Source: Diphasiastrum complanatum (lineage: Eukaryota > Streptophyta > Lycopodiopsida > Lycopodiales > Lycopodiaceae). From it: a stretch of DNA of 64,000 bases. The position numbers and the translations under genes were made by a program. Positions 9,779-23,485 of this stretch are shown piece by piece (within the stretch, counting starts at the first letter, position 1; every line of letters starts with the position of its first letter). The notes below the pieces were generated by a model, which was not told the DNA's origin, searched no databases, and saw nothing but the letters and a program-made list of their open reading frames with translations. Location of the stretch: contig CM055092.1 of the NCBI GenBank assembly GCA_029204225.1, positions 61,307,279 to 61,371,278 of the forward strand, given 5' to 3'.

Positions 9779-11039
9779 CCCTAGACATCGATTGTTTGTG
9801 TGAAAGAATAAGATACGTCTTTCTTATTTCCCAGGTCGACAACATAGAAAGAGGAAGGACTTATGATGTCCACACAGATATATCTGATATCAAGTGCATT
9901 TCTCCTTGGATACATTTATCAACTCGAAGAGTTTTTAACTTATTACATAATGACACAACAATGTAGAAGGTTTAACATTATAAAAGACTTTGAATAGACA
10001 AGATTACAAACTTCATAAAAGGGTGGCCAAGCAAAAATCTCTATCTTGAGACCTAAAGGTCAAGAGTTGCAAGTGAAGATTTGGATTGGATAGACTGATC
10101 ACGATGTCATGTACATACTATGTTATTGCAAGTGTATTTATTGTACATTCTTGTAATGCTTAATTTGATTATGTAATTGCTCATTAAATCCAGTTGGTCA
10201 TAAAGCTTTGTTGAGCTTTAGTGACTCAACTAGAAGTTAGTCATGCCATGATTATATGGTTGCCATGATTATCTAGTCAGAAGTTATGAGCCTAGACATC
10301 CAAGCACCAACCAATTGATGAGCTCAATTTCTTTGAAATAGGAATGAAGCAATCCGTGCAGGTTTTGGACCCCTGAACTTAGGTAAACCATGCACTCTCA
10401 ACATAGAGAATCACTAAGATAGTCATCACACTGTGGGTCTTAATGGCTATTCTAGAAAATATGTTGTGTGCTCTGAAATAAGATTGGCTTCGGTTGAAAC
10501 AATGGTTTAGCTCCAATTTATCACATGGTTTATGGTAAATCATTGATTTTTGGTGCATGGATTGCTTCAATTTTATATCCAAATTGTGCAAGATAGTCCT
10601 CAGAATCTAGGTTTCATTCACTATTCTATAAAATATGTAGTGTTCACTCTATGCATTTAATTGTTGATTGATCCCATTGGAGCATTTCTACAGATATTGC
10701 AAGAACAAACTGATTTGCTAGCAATGATCTATTGCTAAAAGAATGTGTTAGCAAAGATGTTGCTCCTAAAATTGTTACTTTATAGTTGTTTTATCCTAGA
10801 TTTCATCATGTAAAATCTTAATACATATTAACCTCAAATGCTCGCTTGTTTGCAAACCATTTTCAAGCACTAATGACATCTAATTGTGGTTGATGTTATC
10901 AAAATGCACGCTCTATGATAATGAAAAAAAAAATTAAGGCTTGCAAAAAATGAAATAGAAACAGATGATGTCGAATGTTGCTTGATTGACATGTACAAAC
11001 ATTAAAAAATACATTCTATGAGAACAAGAGAAACTTGGA
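9779..11039. other. No recognisable gene
   Basis: This is the likely 3' end of gene 1 followed by AT-rich non-coding sequence. No open frame carries a known motif and no repeat ends were placed. Confidence 0.4.
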
Positions 11040-11325
11040 CTGAAACTGGATCTTCAAGCTAAACCTTAAACCAGATGGATCAATATCGAAATGGAAAGCT
11101 AGATTGGTGGTTAAAGGATTTGAACAAGTAAATGGAATAGACTACACTGAGACCATTAGTCCATTTGTAAAGCATCAGTCTATTCATACTTTATTGGCTA
11201 TAGCTGCTGTAGAAGATCTGGATATTCACCAGATGGATGTCCAGACAACATTCCTATGTGCATCCAACATCATGCAAGATTCAGATGCATTGTTGCGTGC
11301 ATGGAACTCAATAGCTTATATGTAA
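11040..11325 (+). pseudogene. Ty1/copia reverse transcriptase N-terminal scrap
   Basis: The reading from about 11045 resembles the start of copia RT: NWIFKLNLKPDGS, a stop, then LVVKGFEQVNGIDYTETISP, AIAAVEDLDIHQMDVQTTFL. Homology stops after TTFL, where canonical copia RT would continue LNG. At least one in-frame stop precedes the ATG at 11104. It is an isolated fragment with no other pol parts on this strand nearby. Confidence 0.75.
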
Positions 11326-13032
11326 ATGTATTACATCAAAATGTATTTCTACTAAAAGTTCCCTTGAACATGAGCAATCAAACGGATATATAAAACTAAT
11401 TGGAAACAATAGTAAAAGTCTCAACATCCAAAGAAAGACTATTTTCATTTTTTATGCTTTGCTAACAAATACTCCATAAAAGACAAGTCTTGTGCCATTT
11501 TTGACGGAGACTTTACATAAATTGGAAAGGTTTTGTAATTGATCAAGCACAATACCTTACCACCGATATAATAGACATAAGAAGCTGACATGAACACATG
11601 ACAAACCAAACACCTTTATCAATTGAGCATATTAGTCGTTTGAGCATACTTATAGCAAATGTGTTCAAACTTCCTTCGAAGCCAATAATGTTGTCCATGA
11701 GGCCCTTTGCTTCTTGCCTTCTCTCCATCTAAAAGTGCACAAGAGGTATGTTATAAAAACCTAAATCCATAGATACACATAGCTTGTGTGAAACAATTGC
11801 AATCTTCACTTTGCATTAGTTTTACATCCCAAAGCATGTTCACCATTAAGCATGTGTGTAGAATGAGTCTGTGTCTCAAAGAACAAATTGTTCTAAAATA
11901 TCTAGTCATGTTACTAAGGCAAAACACTCCTCTATGCCCACGTAGCAATCGTGAGGAGTGATATTGGACACGTGGCATTACGTCATTGATTGAGAGAAGG
12001 TTCATTATGTTCCATAGTGTAGGCTTGTAAGCAGATTTAGATCTTGACCATCTATCTCTCTCCTGCTACATATCCGATGGTGGGCTATAGCTTGTAGCAG
12101 TATTTACAGCTCCCATGGTTCTAGTACATGCAATAGCCCACCTCTTGATGAACGATACCTAGTCCATATTGTAGAGAATTTAACAATACACTTAACATTA
12201 GCCGTCAACCTTTTGGGTGGTAATCCCAAAGAAAATTGCTGTAGAAAATTTGGCTTTCTCACCTCTTTGTCAAATGTTATGTTGATGTCCTTTGGGGCAA
12301 TCTCACTATTGAGTTTGAAAAAAATTCCATGCCAGAGTTCATACAATTTCCCCTAACTATATTTTGCTTAATGAGGTTGTTATTGACAACATTGGTACAT
12401 GATCAATTTGGGGTGTTATTCATGTTCTACTGCTCTAGGATATATGGAGAAGTAAAAACATTTAGAATTCTCTTACATGATTGATAGAGCGTAGTATTCT
12501 ATGTTTGTTCATAGCTCATTTGGAACAAGGAATATCTTCCAAAGTTGGCCTACAATACTAGCCCAAGTTGATGCTTGCATATTTTTCACACTCTCTGATA
12601 TCCATCTTGGCATTTATAATAGTACATCCCAAGATAAGACTTCTTTGATGAATCATATGCAAGGGTCATGAAGAGCTCTCTTCCAAATGCACTAGCATCC
12701 TTGATGTGGCTTCCTAGCATGCTTGAAGAAGATACTTGATCCACTATTGATGTAACTCCTCTTTGGAAACATTTTGAGACTTCCTTGCCTCCTGAATTGC
12801 ATTAAAATCTATGCTTCTAGCTCTTGATTCGAGATGGGCACCTAGTTAAAAAAGGAAAAACTTGTAGAAATGGTATCACTTCAAGGGTTTTGGTTCTTCT
12901 TGATTTTTGAGCCTCGTGCACAATTATTAGAAACAAGAAATGAAGTGTAAGATCCAATCAAGTTTACGCTAGTTTCATAAATCATCAATTGGCTTGTTAT
13001 TTGTAATCATTTGAGGTCAATGCTTGGATTTA
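11326..13032. other. Non-coding; part duplicated at 16.3-16.5 kb
   Basis: No gene was recognised. About 12600-12810 (CATCTTGGCATTTATAATAG, CTAGCATCCTTGATG, CTTCCTTGCCTCCTG) is a diverged match to 16330-16500, so both belong to the same minus-strand copia family. The primer site at 13033-13044 marks the inner edge of that element's 5' LTR. Confidence 0.45.
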
Positions 13033-13044
13033 GCTCTAATACCA
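13033..13044 (-). promoter_or_regulatory. Copia primer-binding site beside a 5' LTR end
   Basis: GCTCTAATACCA on the + strand is TGGTATTAGAGC on the minus strand, complementary to the 3' end of initiator-Met tRNA as in most plant copia elements. It is followed on the + strand by TGTGAAAATAG, which would be the inner end of a minus-oriented 5' LTR beginning at 13045. The outer LTR end was not located. Confidence 0.55.
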
Positions 13045-13429
13045 TGTGAAAATAGATGGTCTTATGATCATACAAGGATGAAAAAGATCTAACAAGCTCT
13101 TAAAGTTGCACAAACAATTAAAAAAATTCAAGACTAGCACTCGAATTTTTGCTACAGACAATCTATGTTGGTAATGGCTTCTAAAACACCATAGATCACA
13201 AGTAAATCATTATTCATAAGGACCAAAAACATGTGTAGACTATAAAAATTATTTGTTAGCTTCTTTCAAGTACATAGGATCAATTATCACACAAAGAATC
13301 AAGCTACTACTTCGGCCTTGGGCTCTAATCTCACCAATGGATGAAAAATTCATATTTATTCCTAAAACACCATAGAGCAAAAAGATGAAAACCACCATTC
13401 ATACCAACTACAAAATATAAAAATGTGTC

Positions 13430-14240
13430 TCCTATTCCTAAATTTTGTTCAATGTCTGTGCTAAGGCAAAATACCTTGAATTCAGTTGAAACGTATTTTC
13501 CATTGTTGTCAATAATTAATATCTTAATCCCTTTACCAGTTTTGATTTCAGCACGCTCCTCGAAGATTTGAAAAAGTGGAATGCTTTTGATTTAAATATA
13601 TAGATGTTCTTCTCAAAATTCATCAATGAATGTAATTAAGAATTTTGCACCTACTAGAGATAATTTTTGCATTTGGCCAAATATATCAAAATGTACAACG
13701 TCTAACAAATCTTTAGACATGTTAGACATGTGTGGACATGTCTAACAAACCTTTAGACATGTGTGGACATGTGCTAATGATTTGATCTAAATGGTATCCT
13801 AGTCTGTTTACCTATTATACAACTTTGACATATTGTAAATCAACTTCCTTATCTAGATAGTCAAGATTGGATACTAAAGGTTGTCTAGACATATTCGAAA
13901 TAGATGCATGTAGTGCCAAATTAGCTCTTTAGAAGTATTTAAAGCGTGATTCATATCGGAATAGAAGTGACTAAGTCTATATAGATGTTTGTGTCTCCTT
14001 TCAAGTGCAAGGACTCTATTTGTCCTACCAACAATCTTACATTGATTAGATTCAAAATATACTTGATGTCCTAGATCTATATTTATGCTAATAGATTGCA
14101 AGTTCGTAGAAAGAATATGTACATGAAGAAATTTTGAGAGTAACTTGAATTGACCATTCTGAAAGTTCAATCTAACAATACCTTCACCTTCAATTGCATG
14201 TGAGCGCTGAGTGGCACTAGAACAAAAAAAACCATACTAC
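13430..14240 (-). pseudogene. Ty1/copia GAG-pre-integrase and integrase remnant
   Basis: On the minus strand 14170-13874 reads LALERRHKHLYRLSHFYSDM and LIWHYMHL, the GAG-pre-integrase pattern of copia. Further down, 13730-13450 reads VVHFDIFGQMQKLSLVGAKF, LITFIDEF and IDNNGKYVSTEFK, matching the D..D part of the integrase core. Stops and frame changes break it repeatedly. A small duplication within it at about 13705-13775 (CTTTAGACATGT and GTGTGGACATGT words) interrupts the frame. Confidence 0.7.
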
Positions 14241-14579
14241 ATTGTTGTGTGTATCTTGGTGATTAGTCATGATGTGTCTTCATCCACATCTAGAATAGGG
14301 GCTTGAGATGTCTCTACAACTGCATTTTCTTGTTCACTTGACTGCTTCTTTTTGTTGTTCTTGAACTTCAATATCCTTGATCTTGGATCTCATGATTAGT
14401 GTGTTTACAATATTTACAAAACATCTTTTTTTTCTTCTGTTTTGGATTTGTCTACTGGCCTTGATTCTGGGTTGCTTTTTTATTCTAATTTGTTTTGGAT
14501 TGCTTTTGGCCTTTCTTCTTGTGCTTATTCATGTTAGATTTCTTATGCTCAGCCTAAACAAATCGTTCAAGTAATGAGC

Positions 14580-14900
14580 ATCCTGAAAACCGAAGGACGA
14601 CTATGTGTTTTAGACCTTCGCATTTTTACCTTTGGGAATTTTTGTGCCTTAACCATTTTCTAGGCACCTTCGTCTTTTTCGCCTTTTTTGCAACTTCGGG
14701 AAAAAGGCGACACACTGACTAAAATCCATTTTAGACCTGCCTTAAACAATTTAAGGGCACCTTCAGGTTTCTCGGATTTTTCACAACAGTGGCAGACCGA
14801 CGTCACCAACTTATCAACAACCCTAAAAATAGCTCGACAGCTAAAATATCCAAAGGGCGGTTACCTACTTTGTACATGCAAAAACTGGCGTTAATAGCAT
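14580..14900 (+). repeat. Dispersed repeat with CACCTTCG/TTTTTCGCC words
   Basis: The sequence is dominated by CCTTCG, CACCTTC and TTTTTCGCC. A related stretch lies at 24370-24600 (AAGGGCACCTTCACCTTTTT, AGCACCTTCGCCTTTTTCGC), and 32100-32460 is rich in CGAAGGTTC. These probably come from one LTR or leader family, but no ends were defined. Confidence 0.4.
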
Positions 14901-15184
14901 TCAATGCTTGTAAGATATTTAAACTTGTAAATATATACTACAAGCTGAATCAAGCTAAGTTTAAGTTTTATCATAATCAGAGTTATCTATAGCTAGCGTA
15001 ATCACGCTCAACAATCAAGCTGAAGTTATTACTTCAAGCATTGTACTCATTTGTTTTGATATTAATCAAAGTGCAATTTTTTGTCTCACTACTGTGTATT
15101 GTTCATTTGTGCAATTTGTATGAATCATTCATCTTGAACATTTCTGCTGCTAAATGTTGCGTTTCCGATCCTACACGCCTATGC

Positions 15185-15475
15185 TCAAAGCTTCCAGCTT
15201 CCGCTGTCGGTCACCCACGTTTTACGACAATTCAAACCTTTGGTCAAACATAGAGCATGCAAATCAGTATTAGAAAATGTGGATGTTCCATTTCTTCGAA
15301 TATCTTCTTGCAATCTAGAAAGAATCAGATTTGAGTGTGTTGAAATGATCATTACCCAGTCTTGGTATGCAGGTGGCAGGCTAGATAATAATGTCATGAA
15401 TGCATTTTGTGTTACCCTTTTTTACCACATGTCCAACATATCTACTTTTGCTAAGAGTGTGATGGGCAAGTAAAA
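15185..15475 (-). pseudogene. Copia gag fragment
   Basis: The minus strand reads AFMTLLSSLPPAYQDWVMII, LILSRLQEDIRRN, matching the loop of copia gag with the LLxSLPxxY motif and a downstream LLxEExRR-type helix. Stops lie on both sides. It is adjacent to, but outside, the element that starts at 15541. Confidence 0.6.
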
Positions 15476-15540
15476 AAGGATCGACTCCATTCTAGTATAG
15501 GGAGGTCGAAAATCAATCCAATGGGGAGGAAGGTGATCTG

Positions 15541-15890
15541 TGTTGAATTTATGACAAAAAGGACCTGAAATGGATTCAATCAATCCACAAGAGTGATTGG
15601 ATGCATTGCTAGAAAGGATTCTATCATCAAATGTAAGCTATAATTGATGCTACCTTGAAAACAAGCAAAAGCAATATAATATCCAAGTGATTATGATCAA
15701 ATGGGCTTCACACATGTGAAATTCAGCCTCATGTTGTGAAAAAGACTTGAGCACAAAGTACTTAAATTAATTGAAGCATCAGATCACAAAAATTGCATGT
15801 AAATAGAGAGAGAGAGACAAGCGTGATGCAAATTTCACTCATGCTCTTTATTGTTCACATCCAAATAAGCTCCAATGGAGTATATACAAA
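15541..15890 (-). repeat. 3' LTR of the copia element (matching part)
   Basis: About 350 bp match the copy at 19508-20110 once the simple repeat is removed. Here the simple-repeat site is only a short AG run (15809-15821). The LTR may extend further right, but no confident inner end was found. Confidence 0.65.
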
Positions 15891-16707
15891 AAGGACAGAG
15901 CTCAAGCTGAGCTGAACAGTTTCACACTTGTGGAAAATTAACTACAATTGTACTTTTTCTACTCATAAAGTCTCACCCTCATCCAAGGCCAACCAATGAA
16001 ATTGCAACTCTTGAAAAAGCTAGAAATTGATAAATTTGTCTTTTGGCATGGCTCTTGATATTATGTACAAGCCACTTCATAACTATGTGTCACACGTGGG
16101 AACATGCTCCACATATGTTGAATGACATTATGTACATGAATTTTGGCCTAATCAAGCTATTTTTCACATTATTTTTCACAGTCCTCGTCAAAATACTAGC
16201 TTGATTAAACTATGACAGATTATGCATAACTTCAAGGACTGATTTTAGCTTCATAAATGGATCATTTGTAGCTACAAAGGTGTGAAGTTCAGCCAATAAA
16301 TCTTATGATGATGCATCATCACCATATCCAACATATAATCTTCTTGAAGTTTGACCCTTCCAAGATGAAATGGAGAGTTTTGCACCATCCTAGCATCTTT
16401 GACATTGATTCCTCCATGTTTGATGAAGATGCTTGATCTTGAGACTTACTCCTTGATTTTTCTACTCCTTGATGAAAATACAAGACCTCCTTGCCTCATA
16501 AGGATCACAAAGATCAAGATCATAATATGTGCACTGTCAAGATTATCAAGATTACACATGCTAGAAAGATGACTCCACAAACTACTAACACTTTGCATGA
16601 TTTCTCTAATCTTGTAATCAAGAGTGAATTTGAACTCAATGAGGCTTACTACTTGCTTATTGAGATAAGTGCTCTTAGAGGATGATTCACTTACTCTCAC
16701 AAGTAGT

Positions 16708-17759
16708 TTACAAAATGCCTCTAAGATTGAAATTTTTAATTTTGAACACATCATTCTTACTCATATAAAATCCAAGAGAATATACATCATAAAGCCATTT
16801 CCATTCCCTTGAATTCATATAAAATGGAAGATCACAAGGAAAACAAGCTTTGTTATCTATTAAGGCATCACACTCAACTAGTATTGCCTTAATCCAACTT
16901 TGAGATTCAAAAATCTCTTCAAAGCAAAATGGTTCTTCAAAAGATGTAATGGAAGAAAAAATGGAAGTGTTGGAATGTATACCGTCATGCATACCACCTG
17001 ATATTTGCTTCTTTTTCCCATAATAGGTGAGCCTCATGGGCTCATCCCTTGCTCTAGATGACCTTTTTGAAGCAGTTGCAATTTGAGATTGCTCCTCAAT
17101 CTTGCTTGGCTCCTCTTCAATCTCACAAAGAGCTTTATACTTTTCAAAAATATCAAACACCATGATTTTCAAGGACAAGAGATAGATCCAAATACCTCTA
17201 GTGTGATCATCAATGAAAGGACATTTAACTTTGCATCTTGAGAGAAACAATGCACATCTAGATGAAAGACTTCCAAAGGAGTGAAGTATGTAGTGGTAGA
17301 CCTTTGAAGAGCACTCTTGTGAGTCTTTGAGAGACTACAAACCTCATGCATCTTACAACTCTTGGAAAGAAACCTTGCTACCTCTTCATTGCACATGTTC
17401 TCCACTTGTGCCAACTCCTCCTTTGTTGTCATCATACCCGCATTAGAAGCATTTGCATCAAGCTTAAACAAACTTTCTTGCTTAAAACCACTTGCCATGC
17501 ACTCATCATTCTTGTGGATTAAACAAACACCATTCTTGAAATGTACATCAAAACAATTATCCACCACACTCAAAACATTCTTGGTGATTGAAAGTACAAA
17601 AAGCACATTGTCTAGATTTAGCTTCCTTGAAGATTCTAGACTCAAAGAAATGGTACCAACACCTTCAATGCTACATTCTTCATCGCTTGATATAAAAATT
17701 GAATCCTTAGCACTATGATAAGAGAGTAGGAGTGACAAAATTTCCCTTTGGAATGCCAT
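16708..17759 (-). pseudogene. Truncated copia pol: pre-integrase, integrase start and RT linker fused
   Basis: From 17759 downward: LDNVLFVLSITKNVLSVVDN (end of protease/pre-integrase), SLFKLDANA, then CKMHEVCSLSKTHKSALQRS and PLEVFHLDVHC as in the integrase zinc region. A frame change near 17200 leads to FIDDHTRGIWIYLLSLK, the first D of the integrase core. This fuses within a few residues to EEEPSKIEEQ and then to SFEEPFCFEEIFESQSWIKA, the segment just ahead of RT. Roughly 250 residues of integrase are deleted, and the frame ends before RT. Confidence 0.75.
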
Positions 17760-17786
17760 GTGGGAAGATGTCTCACTATCAATCCA

Positions 17787-18560
17787 CTAAATGTCATTTG
17801 AGTTGCCTTTGTTTGTTGACGATGTGGTTGATGCCTTTAAAGATGATTCAAAATCACCTTCCTCCTCCTCATTTTCAAGATTTCTTCGTTTGCTCTCCTC
17901 ATGTGCTAGCTTCCTCTTGAAACATTCGGATGCATTATTCTTTCTTACCACAAAAGAAACATTTCTCCTTAGATTTGTCATTCTCACCCTTTGCCTTGAA
18001 ATTTGCTTGATGTTTTTAATCCTTTGATGAATCAACTCCTTGCTTCTTAATGGATTTGTTTCCTTTACCCTCTTCTTTTTTAGAGAAGTTTTCCTCCTCA
18101 TCACCCTTGTGCAAGGATAAATCCCCCATCCTAGCTTTGCATGTTGGATCCTACCCTCCTCGGCTTTGAGAACACTTTGGAGCATTTCAATGGATGGAAG
18201 GACTTCTTGGATGGCAAATCTTTGAACAAAACTGGAGTACTCATCTTCCAATCCATTTAGAATTATCTAGACAAGCTCTTTATCTTGGATCATATCACCA
18301 ATAGATCCAAGCTCCATATTTAGTGACTTCACCCTAAGAACATGATCTTGGGCTCTCTCACCACTTTCTCTCATGCTTTGCAAGACCTGATTTCTCAACG
18401 TAAACATTCTAGAAGTATTTTTTGATTCATAGATGGCCTTAAAGGAGTTCCATTTCTCATTGGTCGAATCATAAGAAGCCACTTGATCTCTTAGATGCTC
18501 ATTCGCAAAAAAGTTGTGAGACTCAAATTGATTCTAGCCAAGATTTCTTTGTGAGAGTGT
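17787..18560 (-). pseudogene. Copia gag with one nonsense codon
   Basis: The minus strand reads ASYDSTNEKWNSFKAIYESK, TLRNQVLQSMRESGERAQDH and MELGSIGDMIQDKELV, then TAG, then IILNGLEDEYSSFVQRFAIQ in the same frame. This is the UBN2-type gag of copia. A broken zinc knuckle (CFVVRKNNASECFK, where the CX2C/H/C pattern is incomplete) and a Lys/Glu-rich tail follow. The single stop separates 18267-18482 from 17787-18251. Confidence 0.75.
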
Positions 18561-19492
18561 GGGGGTCATGTTGAGATTCCACTAAGGTCTCTAGAATAGG
18601 GAGAGTCCTATATTGAGTTTGCAACTTCAAGTGAGATCTTTGTGAATCTCTAGATGCCAGTTTCTACGATTTTCTTGAGAGGTAGATTGTCTAGCTTGGA
18701 GAGATTGTTTATGATGGATGATGATCTTTAAATATCTTCCAATTTGGGATAAAAGGACACAAATTTGGTTTCAAAGGAGTGCAAATACAGATAAGAACAA
18801 GAGCCTTGAAGCCTTTTTTGTGCTTTGTGTGCCAAAAGTTAGACCAACATGGGATCTATTGATGGATTCCTCATGAAGTCTAGTGAGAGGCAAAATCCAT
18901 CTAATTATTCTACACGGAAAGTCTGAATGGATTCATTCATAGCACTCCAAGACCTGTATGAATTTGTCCTTTAAGAGGTTGAAGAGCCTCAAGGTGGACA
19001 AAAGTTGCAAATATACAAGAAGAAGGCAAATATGGCTTTACATTGCATCAAGATCAATGTAAGCACTACACTCAAAACGAGAAATTTGACCACTACAAAC
19101 AAAACAATATCACTCCATCTCTCCATGTTTTGATCTATGATCAAACCTAAAAAAACACTTTTTAGAAACATGAAATTCAGATCAAAACACTAGATTTAAT
19201 GATCCAATCTCAAACCCATCAATAGATTTGAAATCTCTATTGATTTTTCTACACAGTGTGAAAAAATCTCATTACATGCTAAATTGGGATTATCTCCAAG
19301 AAATGACCTCCACTCTAGTCTTGCACACTTTCACACATGTGATGAAATTTCTTGAAACACAAAATCAATGATTGATCCCAAAAAACTAATCCTACCAATT
19401 GTTAGAAGCTTGCCCCTCCAAAACTAGCTAAAAACACTCAAAACTTGTTATTCTTGGACTCAAATCATGATCATATACTCATCCTCTTGTAC

Positions 19493-19507
19493 TTGGCTCT
19501 AATACCA
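19493..19507 (-). promoter_or_regulatory. Primer-binding site of the 15.5-20.1 kb copia element
   Basis: The minus strand reads TGGTATTAGAGCCAA immediately after the LTR end AACA. This is the standard initiator-Met tRNA primer site, and it fixes the inner boundary of the 5' LTR at 19508. Confidence 0.8.
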
Positions 19508-20110
<603 letters not shown>

Positions 20111-21480
20111 TGAAGGAGTCTCTTGTAGGGTGGCTAGATCAAGTGTTTGTAAAGGATCATAGGGAAGCTCCTCAAGCGTACAAGGGTGGCCAATGTCTAG
20201 TTGTGACAACAATCTTTGGTAATGTGCTATGCCTACATTGTAGCAATGTGCCATGAGGTGGGGAGGGAAAATGTGTGGCTCAGATGGACACTTGAGGAGT
20301 TGTTGATAGGCATTCTAGAATTAGAGGAGAAGAAAGGCTATGAGCAGCTCCAGGTGCTTAATGTGTGCTGCTTGGGTGGGTGTGGCCTGTTCCGGGCTTC
20401 TAAGGACGCCAAGTAATCCTATGCAAGGGTGAAGAGTTGATAATTAGTGGAGGAGGTGGAATTTTTTACAAAGTGGAGTCGAAGAGGAGTGTATGATGCA
20501 GAGAGAGTCTCGAGGACCGAGTCACAATCTAAGCTGAAAGTATGCAAAAAATAGAAAACAAAGAGAATACGAATAGACAGGCAGGCAAAAACTCTGCAAA
20601 AATAAGAAAAGAAAACAAAAAACTTTTTACAAACCACAGAAAGGGTGAAAACATTTTTATAGTGCTCATCAAGGAGCTAGTAGGGTGCTCATTATTGAAG
20701 GTCACAACACTCAAGTTGAAAAGGCTGATAATGGCAATGCCGAGATCAGCACAGAGTGGCATTCTAGCTTAAGAGTGATATTGTCGCTAGGTGCCATGCT
20801 GATCTGAATATATTGTTTCATAGCATGGTCTTTTTTATCATAAACATTTACTCTAGGGCCATAACCTATTCAACTAATTTCATATATTTGGCATGAAAAT
20901 TGGTGATTTATAGCTCATTCTGCTAGAGTGTTGACTCATAGTTTTCTTTTTGTTGGAAGAAGGAAAGAGGATACAATAGTAATAAAATCGAAGTCGAAAG
21001 ACGAACTATTGGGCTCTATGGAATAATATTTCTTCTAATGAATGACTATGCCTATCCGTGTTCTCTAAACTGTCTCAAATTAGCTGATAAATTTGTCTGA
21101 TACACATCCGTTGATAACTAGTAAGTGTTGCTAGCAATATTCAAAGTAGAAACTCTATTACTTGATTTTTGTCATAATTTTCTCTCTGTTAATCAGCTGT
21201 TTATACTAATAAGAAATGCCACTTAGGTTTATCCCATTAGGGCAACTAATTAGGTCGTAGGTTGCAATTGGAGCTTAGCCACAATGCGCTATCATCCATC
21301 TAGTTAGGACTTCTTGAAAATTTACTTGCTAACCAACTTAGGTAAGTCATTATATCATAACAAAACTGTCAACCTTCGACACCTTCGATAGTTCATCGTT
21401 GTGGAAGCCATTTGAAACATGAATAAAATTGTAGAACTAAATAAATGGATGTATGTAGATTATCACAACTCTTAATCTGA
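20111..21480. other. No recognisable gene
   Basis: Non-coding sequence. Small open frames in both strands lack recognisable motifs. Confidence 0.4.
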
Positions 21481-21484
21481 ATCT

Positions 21485-23010
21485 ATGAATGCCTTTATCT
21501 TCAGACTTCGTTCTGCATAAAACTTCTTGTGTACATACAAGCTTAGTGCCTTGGTAAAAATATCAGTTGTCATGTCTTGTGTTTGACTGTACTACAAGTT
21601 TATCTCTTTGTCAAGAACTTTGCTTCTGACATAGTGATACTTAATTTTAATCTCCTTACTCTTGGAATAAAACTTGAGGTTGGCCAATAAAGCAATAGCA
21701 CTTTGATTATCACAAAATAAAATTGTCAGAGCATATTATTTCAAAAGTTCGAAAGTAAATTTCTCAACCATACTACTTCCTTCGTAGCTTGAGAGGCTGC
21801 AATATACTCTTATTTGGTAGATGATAGAGCTATCGAAGTTTGCTTGTGATTATTCCATGAAATAGGACCGTTGTTGTGGAAGAATGTAAATCCTAATGTG
21901 GATTTACGAGTGTCTACATCTCTTGCCCAACTTGCATATGAATAACCATTCAGAATATTGAGTTTGTCATTGTTAGTTGCTCCATAACAAATGCATAGGT
22001 CCATGGTAGCTCAAATATATCTCGTAGCCCTCCAGTGTGTAATTTTAGGATTAGCCATGAATCGACTTAAGGAGTTGATTGAAAAAGCTATGTCTGGTCT
22101 AGTACATATTATCGCCTAGTACATAAGAGAACCTACCATCGAATAATAAGGGTACTCAAGCATTTGCTCCTTCTCTTCTATCATTTGAGGACACTGGTCC
22201 TTCAAAAATTTGAGCCTTGGTTCCATTGGTGAGTGAGCTTACTTGCAATTCATCAGATTACATCTGATCAACATATTGTAAAATGTATCTCTGCTGAATA
22301 AAATGTAGATCAACTTTTGCTTCTTATCTCTTTGGATTTGAGTACCTAGACAGTATTGAGCTTTGCCCAGATCTGTCATGTCGAATTCCAAAGATAACAT
22401 TCATTCTTCATCTCTTATTAGTTTGACACTGTTGCTGAAGAGAAGTGTGTGATCCATGTACAAAAAGTGATAATAATAAAAAAATGCTACATTGACTTGA
22501 AGTAGACATTCAAGTATGAAATACTTGGTTCATATTCGTGATCAATAGAAAAAAGTGTTGATCCTCTGGAACCATGCTTTGGTAGATTTCTTCAAGCTAT
22601 AAAGTGCTTTATGGAGTTTACATACATGATTATTTTTGCCTTGGATAATGTAAACTTTGGGCTATATCATGTATATATCTTCTTCGATAACTCCATTAAG
22701 ATAATTTGTCTGTACATCCATCTGTCAGATTGGTTGTAGTAGCATAGGATAGTAGAAGTTTGATTGAAAAGTGCTTAACTATTGAATTGAAATTTTTAGT
22801 ATAGTCAACATTATGTATCTATGAAAATCCTCTCGTGACAAGTCGAACTTTTCTTCGATCAATGCTTCCATTAGTCTTGTATTTGATTTTGAATATCCAT
22901 TTGTAATCAACTACATTTCTGCTGGCAGGCAATTCAATAATAATCCAAGTTTGGTTCTTAATGAGAGATGAATATTGTCTATGTTGGAGGGTTTGCGGAT
23001 TCCAAAGCAA
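21485..23010 (-). pseudogene. Ty1/copia RT to RNase H remnant
   Basis: The minus strand at 22980-22819 reads EYSSLIKNQTW-like sequence, then IIIELPASRNVVDYKWIFKI and LVTRGFS, the start of copia RT. This is followed, with stops, by HNVDYTKNFNSIVKHFSIKL. At 22004-21810 it reads YSYASWARDVDTRKSTLGFT and GPISWNNHKQTSIALSSTK, the RNase H core with SDAD-like and SSTEAE-like positions. The YVDD catalytic area between them is too decayed to read with confidence. No LTRs were matched to it. Confidence 0.75.
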
Positions 23011-23099
23011 TCATAACCATAGTTAGTAAGTGAGAGATTTGGCACCCTATGTGTCTAAGTTCAACCCGATGATCACATAATTATTTGATTAGTTAGAAG

Positions 23100-23485
23100 T
23101 TAATAAAAGGACTTTGAGCCTTTTTGTAAGACTTTTGATGTCGCAAGGCCTAGTAGTCAAGTTAGTGAATAAAAATGGCTCCTCCCAATTTTCAAATTTC
23201 AAATAATAAGGGAGGTGGAGATTGGCAAATAGGATTTGAGGCCAAAGCCCTAAAATCCACTATATATAGTGGTGGTTTTGAGTTATTTTGTACATTCACT
23301 CTTCATTTCAATAAAGCAGGTGAATCCTCTTTCAAATGGATATGGAATGTCCTTGCTCTTCTTCTTTCTTCCTCTACCTCTCATGTTTTCTTTGGATTTG
23401 CTAATTGTTGGATTTGATGCTTGTTGGAGTTTATCTTTATTATACTTTTTTTTTTTTTTTGAGAGAGAGAGAGAGAGAGAAAGTA
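23100..23485 (+). promoter_or_regulatory. Promoter-like sequence, possibly an LTR
   Basis: CTATATATAG at about 23260 is followed 40-60 bp later by AT-rich sequence with AATAAAG, then a T-run and a GA microsatellite (23461-23482). The order TATA box, polyadenylation-like signal is that of an LTR, but no second copy or primer site was found. Confidence 0.3.
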
